A DNA stretch of 64,000 nucleotides from Actinoplanes sp. NBRC 103695 (GTDB lineage: Bacteria; Actinomycetota; Actinomycetes; Mycobacteriales; Micromonosporaceae), in NCBI RefSeq assembly GCF_030269485.1, contig NZ_BSTL01000006.1, positions 310,001-374,000 on the forward strand, read 5' to 3'. Shown piece after piece: positions 33,870 to 41,795 of the stretch. Made by a program: the position numbers and the translations under genes. The first letter of the stretch is position 1, and the number at the start of each line of letters is the position of its first letter. The notes below the pieces were generated by a model. The model searched no databases. It saw nothing but the letters and a program-made list of their open reading frames with translations, and was not told where the DNA came from.

Positions 33870-36676
33870 GAGCTCTCCACCAGGTCGAATTTCTCCCACG
33901 GCCCGATCGTGTCGCGGTTGGCGACCAGCGGCTGGGCGCCGGCGTTCTCCGCCGTCACGTACTTGCCGTTGACCGTCGCCCGCAGGCTCTCGCTGCCGTC
34001 GGCGTTGCGGATCAGCGTGAACGTCTCCCACGACCCGGCCGCCGGCCGGTTGGCGATCAGCGGGTCGGCGCCGCTGTTGTCCGCGCAGACGAACTGGCTG
34101 TTCGCCCGCGAGCGCAGGGCGATGCCGCCGCCGCCCAGGTCGACGACGTCGAAGCGCTCGGTCGCCCCGGCGGTGGCCCGGTTCGCGATCAGGGCCGTCG
34201 TGGCGTTGGCGGCGCTCACGTACTGGTTGTTGATCAGGGCCTTGAGCGTGGCTCCGCCGGTCGGCGCGGAACCGGTCTCCAGGGTGAAGGAGTCCAGGTC
34301 GAACAGGTTGCCGGCGCCGCCCTTGAAGACGAAGTACAGCGTGGTCATCCCGGCCGGCACGTTGCTCAGGGGCGCGGACACGGTCGTGAACGTCTCCCAG
34401 TCGCCGGTCACCGGGACCGTGGCCGTCCCGTGCAGCGTGCCGGTGGCCGAGCCGCTGCGGATCTCGATGGTGCCGCCCGCCCCGGCCGACGAGACCCGGC
34501 CGACGAAGCGGGTGGCGTCGGAGATGTTGTAGGGGAAGAACGAGATGCTGTCGTTGTTCTCGATGAACCCGACGGTCACCCCGCCCTCGGCGGCCGCGTG
34601 CGTGGCCGTCTGCACGCCGCTCTGCGCGGTCCAGTGCTCGGCCTGCCGATGCCGCGGCTGCAGCATGATCCGGCTGGTCGAGGTGAGGCCGCCGTTGTCG
34701 GTGTAGGACACGACGAAGTAGCCGAAGATGTTCGCCGCCGCGTCGTGCTCGCCGTCCACCGGCACGGCCATCGTCCCGGTGCACCCGGCCTGGCGCTTGA
34801 TCTCGTGCTGGTGGTTGTCGTGGCCGAGTTCGTAGGCGACCTGCACCTTGGCGCAGTCGACCGCGCCGTCCTCCGGATCGGTCACGGTCACCGAGTACGG
34901 CACCGAGTCGCCGAAGGAGAACAGCCGCCCGTCGCCCGGCGTCGTGAACCGTACCGTCGGTGCGGTGTTGCCGACGGTCACGACCAGGCTGGCGGTGGCG
35001 GTGAGCCCGGTCGGGTCGGTGACGGTCAGCGTCGGTGTGAACGTACCCGTCGCGGTGAAGGTCTTGGTCGGGTTGGCGGCCGTCGACGTGGTGCCGTCAC
35101 CGAACACCCAGCGGTAGGTGAGGGCGCCACCCTCCGGGTCGGAGCTGCCCGCGGAGGAGAACGCGATGGTCAGCGGGGCGGGACCGGAGGTCTTGTCGGC
35201 GGCCGCCTTGGCCACCGGCGCCCGGTTGCCGCCGCCGATGTACTCGACCCGCCAGAGCGCGGCGTTGTTGCCGCCGGTGCCGTAGTCGAGCACGTAGAGC
35301 GCCCCGTCCGGCCCGAACGCCATGTCCATCACCTGGGTGCCGGTCCACGGGAAGCCCTCGATCAGGCCGGGCGTGCCGTCACCGTTGACCGTGATCGCCT
35401 TGATCCACTGCCGGCCGTACTCGCCGGCGAAGTACTTGCCGTCGAGCGCCTGCGGGAACTTGACCGGCGAGGTGTTGCTCGCGTCGTACCGGTAGACCGG
35501 GCCGCCCATCGGCGACTCGGAGCCGCCGCCGAACTCCGGCGGTGAACCCTCGAAGCCGTACCGGATCCAGGCCGGCCGGGCCGGGGGCAACGTCTGCTGC
35601 CCGGTGTTGCGGAACGAGTTGTTGGCCGGGCCGCCGGCGCAGTTGAACTTGGGGCCGGTGCTGTTGGACGCGAAGTTCCACTCGTTGTAGATCTCGTTGC
35701 TGGTGTTGGTGCCGGTGCAGTACGGCCAGCCGTAGTTGCCGGCCGAGGTGATCCGGTTGAACTCGACCTGCCCGCCCGGCCCGCGGCTGGCGTCCCCGCC
35801 GCCCGCGTCCGGCCCGTAGTCGCCGAGGTAGACGACGCCGGTGGGCTTGTCGACGCTCATCCGGAACGGGTTGCGGAACCCCATCGCGTAGATCTCCGGC
35901 CGGGTGTTCGCGGTGCCCGGCGCGAACAGGTTGCCGCTCGGGATCGAGTACGTCCCGTTGGCGTTCACCTTGATGCGCAGGAGTTTGCCGCGCAGGTCGT
36001 TGGTGTTGCCGGAGGTGCGCTGCGCGTCGTACGACGGGTTGCGGTCGGTCCGCTCGTCGAGGGGGCTGTAGCCGTTGGACTCGAACGGGTTGGTGTCGTC
36101 GCCGGTGGTCAGGTAGAGGTTGCCGGCCGCGTCGAAGTCGATGTCGCCGCCGACGTGGCAGCACATCCCCCGGTCGTTGGGCACCTGCAGGATGACCGTC
36201 TGGCTGGCGGCGTTGAGCGTGTTGTCCGCGTTGAGCGTGAACCGGGACAGGTTGAGGTTGCCGCGGAAGCGGTCCCAGTCGGCCTGCGTGCCGTTCGACG
36301 GCGCGGCGCCGGCCGGGGTGCTCAGCGGTGGCGAGTAGTAGAGGTAGATGAACCGGTTGGTGGCGAAGCCGGGGTCGACGCCGACGCCCTGCAGCCCCTC
36401 CTCGTCGTTGGTGTAGACGGGCAGGGTGCCGGCCACCTTGGTGTTGCCGGCGGCGTCGGTGACCCGCAGGGTGCCGTTGCGGGCGGTGTGCAGCACCGAG
36501 CGGTCGGGCAGCACGGCCAGGCTCATCGGCTCGCCCAGCTCGGCGCTGCCGGAGGCGAGGCTGACCTGCTGGTAGTCGGCGGCCGGGAGGTCCGCGTGGG
36601 CGGGGGCGGCGGAGGCGACGAGGGTGCCGCCGGTGACCGCGAGCAGCATGGCCGCGAAGGCCGGGAATGCGCGCAT
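33866..36676 (-). CDS. Secreted PQQ-type sugar dehydrogenase with PKD, CBM6 and fascin-like domains
   Basis: 936 residues. Signal peptide (MRAFPAFAAMLLAVTGGTLV), then a six-bladed glucose/sorbosone dehydrogenase propeller (about 35-470) with the active-site His in GMCCHVGGDIDFD and the NPFRMSVD segment. A PKD domain follows (about 475-570, WVFGDGTTSTA), a linker, a CBM6-like module (about 660-800) and a fascin-like beta-trefoil with NQYVSAANA/GKYVTAENAG repeats. It should oxidise a free sugar or glycan end to its lactone outside the cell. One base separates it from the ThuA gene. Confidence 0.88.
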   Translation of the reverse strand: MRAFPAFAAMLLAVTGGTLVASAAPAHADLPAADYQQVSLASGSAELGEPMSLAVLPDRSVLHTARNGTLRVTDAAGNTKVAGTLPVYTNDEEGLQGVGVDPGFATNRFIYLYYSPPLSTPAGAAPSNGTQADWDRFRGNLNLSRFTLNADNTLNAASQTVILQVPNDRGMCCHVGGDIDFDAAGNLYLTTGDDTNPFESNGYSPLDERTDRNPSYDAQRTSGNTNDLRGKLLRIKVNANGTYSIPSGNLFAPGTANTRPEIYAMGFRNPFRMSVDKPTGVVYLGDYGPDAGGGDASRGPGGQVEFNRITSAGNYGWPYCTGTNTSNEIYNEWNFASNSTGPKFNCAGGPANNSFRNTGQQTLPPARPAWIRYGFEGSPPEFGGGSESPMGGPVYRYDASNTSPVKFPQALDGKYFAGEYGRQWIKAITVNGDGTPGLIEGFPWTGTQVMDMAFGPDGALYVLDYGTGGNNAALWRVEYIGGGNRAPVAKAAADKTSGPAPLTIAFSSAGSSDPEGGALTYRWVFGDGTTSTAANPTKTFTATGTFTPTLTVTDPTGLTATASLVVTVGNTAPTVRFTTPGDGRLFSFGDSVPYSVTVTDPEDGAVDCAKVQVAYELGHDNHQHEIKRQAGCTGTMAVPVDGEHDAAANIFGYFVVSYTDNGGLTSTSRIMLQPRHRQAEHWTAQSGVQTATHAAAEGGVTVGFIENNDSISFFPYNISDATRFVGRVSSAGAGGTIEIRSGSATGTLHGTATVPVTGDWETFTTVSAPLSNVPAGMTTLYFVFKGGAGNLFDLDSFTLETGSAPTGGATLKALINNQYVSAANATTALIANRATAGATERFDVVDLGGGGIALRSRANSQFVCADNSGADPLIANRPAAGSWETFTLIRNADGSESLRATVNGKYVTAENAGAQPLVANRDTIGPWEKFDLVESS

Positions 36677-36677
36677 G

Positions 36678-37829
36678 TCAGGCTCCGTACACGTTCAGGT
36701 CCCACAGCGAGTAGCCCCACTGGGTGGCCCGCTGGGTGCCGTAGACCCGCACGTAGCGGGCGCTGGCGCTGAGCGTCGACTCGTCCACGCCGCCGTCGCT
36801 GTTGGTGACGGTCGCGGCGGTGGTCCAGGCGGTGCCGTCGGTCGAGGTCTGGATCTGGTACGCCCTGCCGTAAGCGCCCTCCCAGGTCAGCTTGACCCGG
36901 TTGAGCGCCCGCACGGAGCCGAGGTCGACGCGGATCCACTGCGGGTCGGCGAACTGGCTGCTCCACCGGGTGCCCGCGTTGCCGTCCACCGCGTTCGTAG
37001 CGGGATACGTGGCTGATTCAACGCTGGAAGCGGTCGTGGGTCGCCCTCTTGCAAGGTCGGTGCTCACCACACCGCCGCAATTGGCGGACACGGACTGCGC
37101 GGCGATGCGGATGCCGCCGAGCAGCATCCGGGTGAAGTTGGCCTCGCTGTACGACTCCTCGGTGTGCCCGAGGCCGGTGTACCAGGCGCGTCCGCCGCCG
37201 ACGTTCTTGCACCAGCTGATCGGGTGGTCGGCGCCCATGGTGCCGCCGGAGTAGGTGCTCTCGTCCAGAGTGGCCAGCACGTGCGCGCCGCCGCTTCGGG
37301 GGTTGGTCTGGTAGTTGTACCACTCGTCGGTGCGCGACCAGGCCGCCGGCAGGTGTGCCGTGGCGTCGGTGGTGCGGTCCTCCACCCGGACCGTCGCGGT
37401 CTGGATCGCCGGGTGCGAGTGGAAGTACGCGCCGGCGGTGGTGCCGTACCAGGTCCAGGCGTACTCGGTGTCGGCCGCCGCGTGCACGCCGACGTAACCG
37501 CCGCCGCCGTTCACGTACGACTCGAACGCGGCCTGCTGGGTGTCGTTGAGGACGTCGCCGGTCGTGGAGAGCCAGACGACGGCCTGGTACTGGGCCAGGT
37601 TGGCGGTGGTGAACTGCCCGGCGTCCTCGGTGGCGGTGACGCCGAAGCCGTTCTGACTGCCCAGTTGCTGGATCGCGGCGACGCCCTGGGGGATGGACGA
37701 GTGCCGGAACCCTGCGGTCTTGGAGAAGACCAGGACCTTGGTGAGGGGTGCCGCGGCGGCGGGGGTGGCCGGTACGGCGGTGGCGGTGGCGGTGATCAGC
37801 ACAGTGGCGGCCAGTGCTTTCCAGCGCAT
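36678..37829 (-). CDS. Secreted ThuA-domain protein with discoidin (F5/8 type C) module
   Basis: 383 residues. Signal peptide ending PATPAAAA, then a ThuA domain (about 28-250; VLVFSKTAGFRHSSIPQGV, GGGGYVGVHAAADTEY, WYTGLGHTEESY), a class I glutamine-amidotransferase-like fold linked to sugar metabolism, and a C-terminal discoidin/CBM32 domain (about 260-383; NAVDGNAGTRWSSQF). ThuA proteins often neighbour sugar dehydrogenases and act on 3-keto sugars or related products, though function is weakly established. Sits between the GH95-like and PQQ dehydrogenase genes. Confidence 0.87.
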   Translation of the reverse strand: MRWKALAATVLITATATAVPATPAAAAPLTKVLVFSKTAGFRHSSIPQGVAAIQQLGSQNGFGVTATEDAGQFTTANLAQYQAVVWLSTTGDVLNDTQQAAFESYVNGGGGYVGVHAAADTEYAWTWYGTTAGAYFHSHPAIQTATVRVEDRTTDATAHLPAAWSRTDEWYNYQTNPRSGGAHVLATLDESTYSGGTMGADHPISWCKNVGGGRAWYTGLGHTEESYSEANFTRMLLGGIRIAAQSVSANCGGVVSTDLARGRPTTASSVESATYPATNAVDGNAGTRWSSQFADPQWIRVDLGSVRALNRVKLTWEGAYGRAYQIQTSTDGTAWTTAATVTNSDGGVDESTLSASARYVRVYGTQRATQWGYSLWDLNVYGA

Positions 37830-37853
37830 GCGGTGCTCCTTTGAGGGGATGGG

Positions 37854-37888
37854 GTGGGGGCCCGCCTTTCGGCGCGGCGGGCCCCCAC
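37854..37888 (-). terminator. Strong GC stem-loop between glycosidase and ThuA genes
   Basis: GTGGGGGCCCGCC (37854-37866) and GGCGGGCCCCCAC (37876-37888) are perfect 13-bp complements with a 9-base loop. It lies directly after the GH95-like stop and before the ThuA start. No T-run follows, so it may be a partial terminator or an RNA-stability element that lowers expression of the downstream genes. Confidence 0.7.
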
Positions 37889-37905
37889 CTGTTGGGGGAA
37901 CGGGT

Positions 37906-40629
37906 TCAGTTCTCGACCAGGGTGAATTTCTCCCAGGGTCCGACGGCGTCGCGGTTGGCGATCAGGGGTTGGGCGCCGGCGGCGTCGGCGCAGACGTAGC
38001 GGTTGTTGACGGTCGCGCGAAGGCTGATGGTGCCGTCCGGGTTGTTCACCCGGGCGAAGGTCTCCCACGAGCCGGCGCTCGGACGGTTGGCCACCAGCGG
38101 TTCGGTGCCGGCGTTCTCGGCGGCGACGTACTGGTTGTTGACCCGTGCTCGCAGGGCGACGGTGCCGCCGCCGAGGTCGACCAGGTCGAAGCGTTGCGCG
38201 GCGCCGATCGAGGTCCCGTTCGCGATCAGCGGGCCACTCCCCGCCGTCACGTAGAGACCGTTCGCCGCGGCGAGCAGCCCGGCTCCCCCGCCACCGCTGC
38301 TCGCACCGAGACCCAGGGTGGAGGCGGTCCCGCTGAGGCTCTTGACACCGTTGTTCGCCGATCCGGTCAAGGTCGTCCTGGTGTACGAGCTGAGCGGTTT
38401 CGCCGTCCGCTCCACCACGTACGTCGTGTTCGCGGCGGTCGCGAAGCTCACCTCGGCGGCCGTCGTGGTCGTCAGGACGGCGTCGTCGGACGTCCGCCGT
38501 ACCCGGATCTCCTGGTTCGCCCAGGGGTTGACCACCCGCGCCTGCTTGCCGTGCAAGCTGCGCAGGCCCACATACTTGGTCTCCTGCGCCTCGCGTTCCG
38601 AGCTGACCAGGAAGCCGTCCTTGGCCAGCAGCGTGAACCTGTAGGTTCCGTCGCCGGTCACCGCGGGGAACACCCGGATCTTGTCGTTGTACGACTGCAT
38701 CAGCGACTCGTTCACGGCGACCAGGTGGATCCCGAGATACTCGAGGACACCGTTGGTGTTGCTGGTCATGCCGTTCGGGTGGTTCTGGTACTTCTGGAGC
38801 ATGGTCCGCATGCCGGCCAGAGCTTGCGCGCCGAGGCCCAGCCGGGCGGCGTGCACGTGGTCGTTCGACCACACGTTCCCGTACGGGTGCGGGCGCACGT
38901 TCCAGGTCTGGATCGCGGTCGCCGTGTCGGGACGGCCGATGCCGGTCTGGTCGTAGGGCCAGGCGAGCTCCAGGGCGACGTTCTCGTTGTTGCGGGTCGG
39001 CGAGACCGGCGGGTCGTGCGGCAGGTAGGCGCCGTCCTGGACCTGGTAGGGCGCCAGGTTGCTCACGACGTCCTGCCAGCCGGCGCGCAGACCCGCGTCC
39101 AGGCCGAGCTGGGTGGAGACCTGAACGGTCAGCGGGAAGAGCAGCCGTACGGCGGCCAGGTCGGTGATCGCGTTCTTCACGTCCCAGTACGTCTCGTGCG
39201 AGTTGCTGCTGGCCATGTAGTACTGGGATCCGTTGCGGGACAACCGGTTCTGGTAGAACCGCACCGACTCGCGCATGAACGGGTAGGCGACGTCCCGCAG
39301 GTAGGCCGCGTCGTTGGTGTACCGGTAGTACAGGTACATGTTGTACGCGGCCTCGGTGCCGGTGGAGTAGATGTCGTTGACGTAGTCGCTGTTCACCGTG
39401 CCGCGGGCGTTGCCGTCCCAGCCCATCGTCTCGGGCACCCACAGCGAGTCCGTGCCGTACCGGGTCTGGGTGTACGCCTCGAGCGCTCCGAGGTTGCGCG
39501 CGTACAGGTTGTTGAAGGAGCGCATCAGATCGGCGTGATTCGAGGCGTAGAACGAGTTGTAGACGTCGCGCTGATTCCAGTACCAGTAGCCGTTGCTCCA
39601 CTTGGAGTTGTCCTGGGTGGCCCGGAAGACGCCGTTGATGAAGTGCACCGGATAGTTGCCGTAGCCACCGGCGGCGATCATGTACGTCGCCAGGTAGTAG
39701 ACGTTCTCCAGGTAGTCGTGGTCGCTGCCGCCGGTGTCGTACTGGACGAAGCTCTTCTGCCAGAACGCGTGCCACCAGTTCTTGTAGCCGGCGAACGTGG
39801 TGGCGTATCCGGTCTGCTCGACCGCGGCGAGCTGATCCCGGGCGGCCCGCACGGAATCGCCCCCGGCGGCGTTCTTCCGGCTGGCGGCGGTGAACCAGAT
39901 CGTGTAGCTGTCCGACGGCGTGATGGTCAGGCGTACCCGGGTGCCGTTGATGGTCTGCGACGTGAACCCGGTGCCCTCGACCGTGGCGGCGAGGGTGTAT
40001 CCGAAGCCGTTCGGGTCGTTCTGGCCGCGGCTGAGCCCCACGCCGGTGCTGTCGGCGAAGGTGCTCGCGGTACGCCAGGTTTGCAGGTCGGGCACGTCGG
40101 CGATGTTCTGCACCTGGCTCAGGTCCCACAGGCTCAGGTCGAGGCCCGTGGCCGTTGATCCGAAGCCCTCGACCCGGACGCCCATCACCTCGGAGTTCGG
40201 CGAGCCCATCACGGTGACCGTGCGGTTGCCGCCGTAGTTCGTGGTCAGGGTGCCGTCGTAGAGGGATAGGCGCTGCTGGGACTCGGTTCCGACGCCGAAG
40301 AGGTTGACGTTCCCGGCGGCGTAGGTGGACTGCTGCGCCAGATCCACGCCGGACACCTGCATGGTGAGGCCGTTCTGGCTCCACGCCATGGCGCCGGTGC
40401 GGCCGTTGCCGACGGTCAGGCCATGGATCGGGTTGGTGTTGGCGCGGTTGTAGACGACGTCGTGCTTGGACAGGTAGCTCGCGTGGTCGACGTCGAGCCG
40501 GCCGGTGCCGCTGTCGAACGCGGCGTCCGCCGGGCCGGCGGCCGCGGCGGGGGCCGGGATGCCCGTCACGGGGGCCTGGATGCAGAGAACGGCGGCGAGC
40601 GCAATGATGGTCGGCGTACGCACCTTCAT
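37906..40629 (-). CDS. Secreted GH95-like glycosidase (probable alpha-L-fucosidase) with fascin-like trefoil
   Basis: 907 residues. Signal peptide (MKVRTPTIIALAAVLCIQAP), an N-terminal beta-sandwich starting with the NPIHGLTVGNGRTGAMA segment, an (alpha/alpha)6 barrel (about 290-640; SNGYWYWNQRDVYNSFYASN, YYMASSNSHETYWDVKNAIT) and a C-terminal cap (ESLMQSYNDKIRVFPAV), the architecture and landmark motifs of GH95. A fascin-like beta-trefoil (about 785-907) ends it. GH95 contains alpha-1,2-L-fucosidases and galactosidases, and fuconate genes lie downstream. Start at 40629. Confidence 0.72.
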   Translation of the reverse strand: MKVRTPTIIALAAVLCIQAPVTGIPAPAAAAGPADAAFDSGTGRLDVDHASYLSKHDVVYNRANTNPIHGLTVGNGRTGAMAWSQNGLTMQVSGVDLAQQSTYAAGNVNLFGVGTESQQRLSLYDGTLTTNYGGNRTVTVMGSPNSEVMGVRVEGFGSTATGLDLSLWDLSQVQNIADVPDLQTWRTASTFADSTGVGLSRGQNDPNGFGYTLAATVEGTGFTSQTINGTRVRLTITPSDSYTIWFTAASRKNAAGGDSVRAARDQLAAVEQTGYATTFAGYKNWWHAFWQKSFVQYDTGGSDHDYLENVYYLATYMIAAGGYGNYPVHFINGVFRATQDNSKWSNGYWYWNQRDVYNSFYASNHADLMRSFNNLYARNLGALEAYTQTRYGTDSLWVPETMGWDGNARGTVNSDYVNDIYSTGTEAAYNMYLYYRYTNDAAYLRDVAYPFMRESVRFYQNRLSRNGSQYYMASSNSHETYWDVKNAITDLAAVRLLFPLTVQVSTQLGLDAGLRAGWQDVVSNLAPYQVQDGAYLPHDPPVSPTRNNENVALELAWPYDQTGIGRPDTATAIQTWNVRPHPYGNVWSNDHVHAARLGLGAQALAGMRTMLQKYQNHPNGMTSNTNGVLEYLGIHLVAVNESLMQSYNDKIRVFPAVTGDGTYRFTLLAKDGFLVSSEREAQETKYVGLRSLHGKQARVVNPWANQEIRVRRTSDDAVLTTTTAAEVSFATAANTTYVVERTAKPLSSYTRTTLTGSANNGVKSLSGTASTLGLGASSGGGGAGLLAAANGLYVTAGSGPLIANGTSIGAAQRFDLVDLGGGTVALRARVNNQYVAAENAGTEPLVANRPSAGSWETFARVNNPDGTISLRATVNNRYVCADAAGAQPLIANRDAVGPWEKFTLVEN

Positions 40630-40690
40630 CGACACGATCCCTTCGATCGCTCGTGGCAGGGTCCGCCCGTCCGCCGAAAACGGGCAGTCA

Positions 40691-40719
40691 GCGTGGGTCC
40701 GACACTGTCCGACCCACGC
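40691..40719. promoter_or_regulatory. 29-bp near-perfect palindrome at the glycosidase transcription start
   Basis: Arms GCGTGGGTC and GACCCACGC plus inner GACA/TGTC pair around one central base; the only imperfection is a single C:C mismatch per arm. It begins about 11 bp downstream of the -10 box, so it could be an operator that covers the transcription start or a 5'-terminal mRNA hairpin. Confidence 0.7.
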
Positions 40720-40729
40720 CCGTGACACG

Positions 40730-40759
40730 TAGTTAACATTGGACGTCTGCCGGAGTCAA
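40730..40759 (-). promoter_or_regulatory. Promoter of the GH95-like gene
   Basis: On the minus strand TTGACT (40759-40754) and TAACTA (40735-40730) are separated by 18 bp, a good sigma-70-type promoter in otherwise GC-rich DNA. The message would have a leader of about 95 bases that includes the 29-bp palindrome. Confidence 0.65.
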
Positions 40760-40788
40760 TCCGCGACCGTCAATGTTTTTAACTATCT

Positions 40789-40800
40789 GGAAGCGCTTCC
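40789..40800. promoter_or_regulatory. LacI-family operator
   Basis: GGAAGCGCTTCC is a perfect 12-bp palindrome with the central CG-type core typical of LacI-family operators in actinomycete glycosidase loci. It lies 30 bp upstream of the -35 box. No LacI gene is in the window, so the regulator would act from elsewhere. Confidence 0.7.
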
Positions 40801-40822
40801 CCGTCACACCGCCGATCGCTGG

Positions 40823-41698
40823 TCAAACAGACATCGGATGTTTACGTGTCTTGACCCACACGGACACGGCAATCAACGCGCCCGGGAGAGCCCCGAGCAG
40901 CCACAGCAGCGCGGCCGGCGCGAAGATCAGCTCCCCGAGCGGCCCGCGGATCTCGGGCGGATCCCCGATCCGGCCGCGCGGGCAGTCGACGTCGGCGGGA
41001 CCGCCGGCCGGCAGGTCGAAGACGCCGTAGAGGACGGTGACGATGCTGTCGCTGTTGTCCGTGAACTCGACCGTCGGCTGACTGATCGGCACGTCGGCGC
41101 CGTCGACCGTGATCGTGCAGGACGGCGGCTGATCGTTGTAGGTGGCGAAGACGGCGTGGCGACCGGCCGGCAGCTCCGGCGACGGGGCGTCCGTCGTCGC
41201 GGCGGGGTGGAACCGGGCGGTGGCCCACTCGGCGCCGACGCTGACGAAGTCGGCCACGCCCGAGATGCCGGCCAGACCGGCCACCACGGCGACCGCGTAC
41301 CACCGCCGGCCCGGCACGGCAGACCGTGGCTCACGGCGCGCCAGCTTCCCCACGCCGAAACCGAGGCCGGCGGCCACCACCGGGATCAGCGCCAGCAGGA
41401 CCGGCGACGGGCCGCCGTGCAGGTCGTCGATCGGAATCACGGAGCGGTAGACGAGGTCATCGGCGACCAGATGGCCGACCGAGACGCCGGCCATCACCGC
41501 AAGCACGAGCTTCAGAGAAGCACGTGTGCTGTGCACGAAGCCCAGGATCAGTCCGGCCACCGCGGCGATCACCGTCGCCGTGACCCGGAGGTCGCCGATC
41601 TCCGGGCTGTACCCCTCGTACTTGAAGCCGTCGAGCCAGACCGGCGTCAGCACGAGACTCACCGGGATCCAGCCGACCCACGCCGCGATGCGACCCAT
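40823..41698 (-). CDS. Hypothetical integral membrane protein
   Basis: 291 residues. About four N-terminal spans (WVGWIPVSLVLTPVWL, VIAAVAGLILGFVH, VLLALIPVVAAGLGFGVG, AVAVVAGLAGISGVA), a soluble domain of about 100 residues (ATYNDQPPSCTITVDGADVP) and one C-terminal span (PAALLWLLGALPGALIAVSV). Family not recognised. It lies upstream of the GH95-like promoter on the same strand, and is probably not part of that operon. Confidence 0.7.
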   Translation of the reverse strand: MGRIAAWVGWIPVSLVLTPVWLDGFKYEGYSPEIGDLRVTATVIAAVAGLILGFVHSTRASLKLVLAVMAGVSVGHLVADDLVYRSVIPIDDLHGGPSPVLLALIPVVAAGLGFGVGKLARREPRSAVPGRRWYAVAVVAGLAGISGVADFVSVGAEWATARFHPAATTDAPSPELPAGRHAVFATYNDQPPSCTITVDGADVPISQPTVEFTDNSDSIVTVLYGVFDLPAGGPADVDCPRGRIGDPPEIRGPLGELIFAPAALLWLLGALPGALIAVSVWVKTRKHPMSV

Positions 41699-41795
41699 GC
41701 GGCGACGTTAGTCGATCACCGCACGTCCGGTCGGATTCAGCGGCCACCACTGGGAGACCTGCGAACCCCCGGTGGAGCGCCGCGGAGACTGGACG

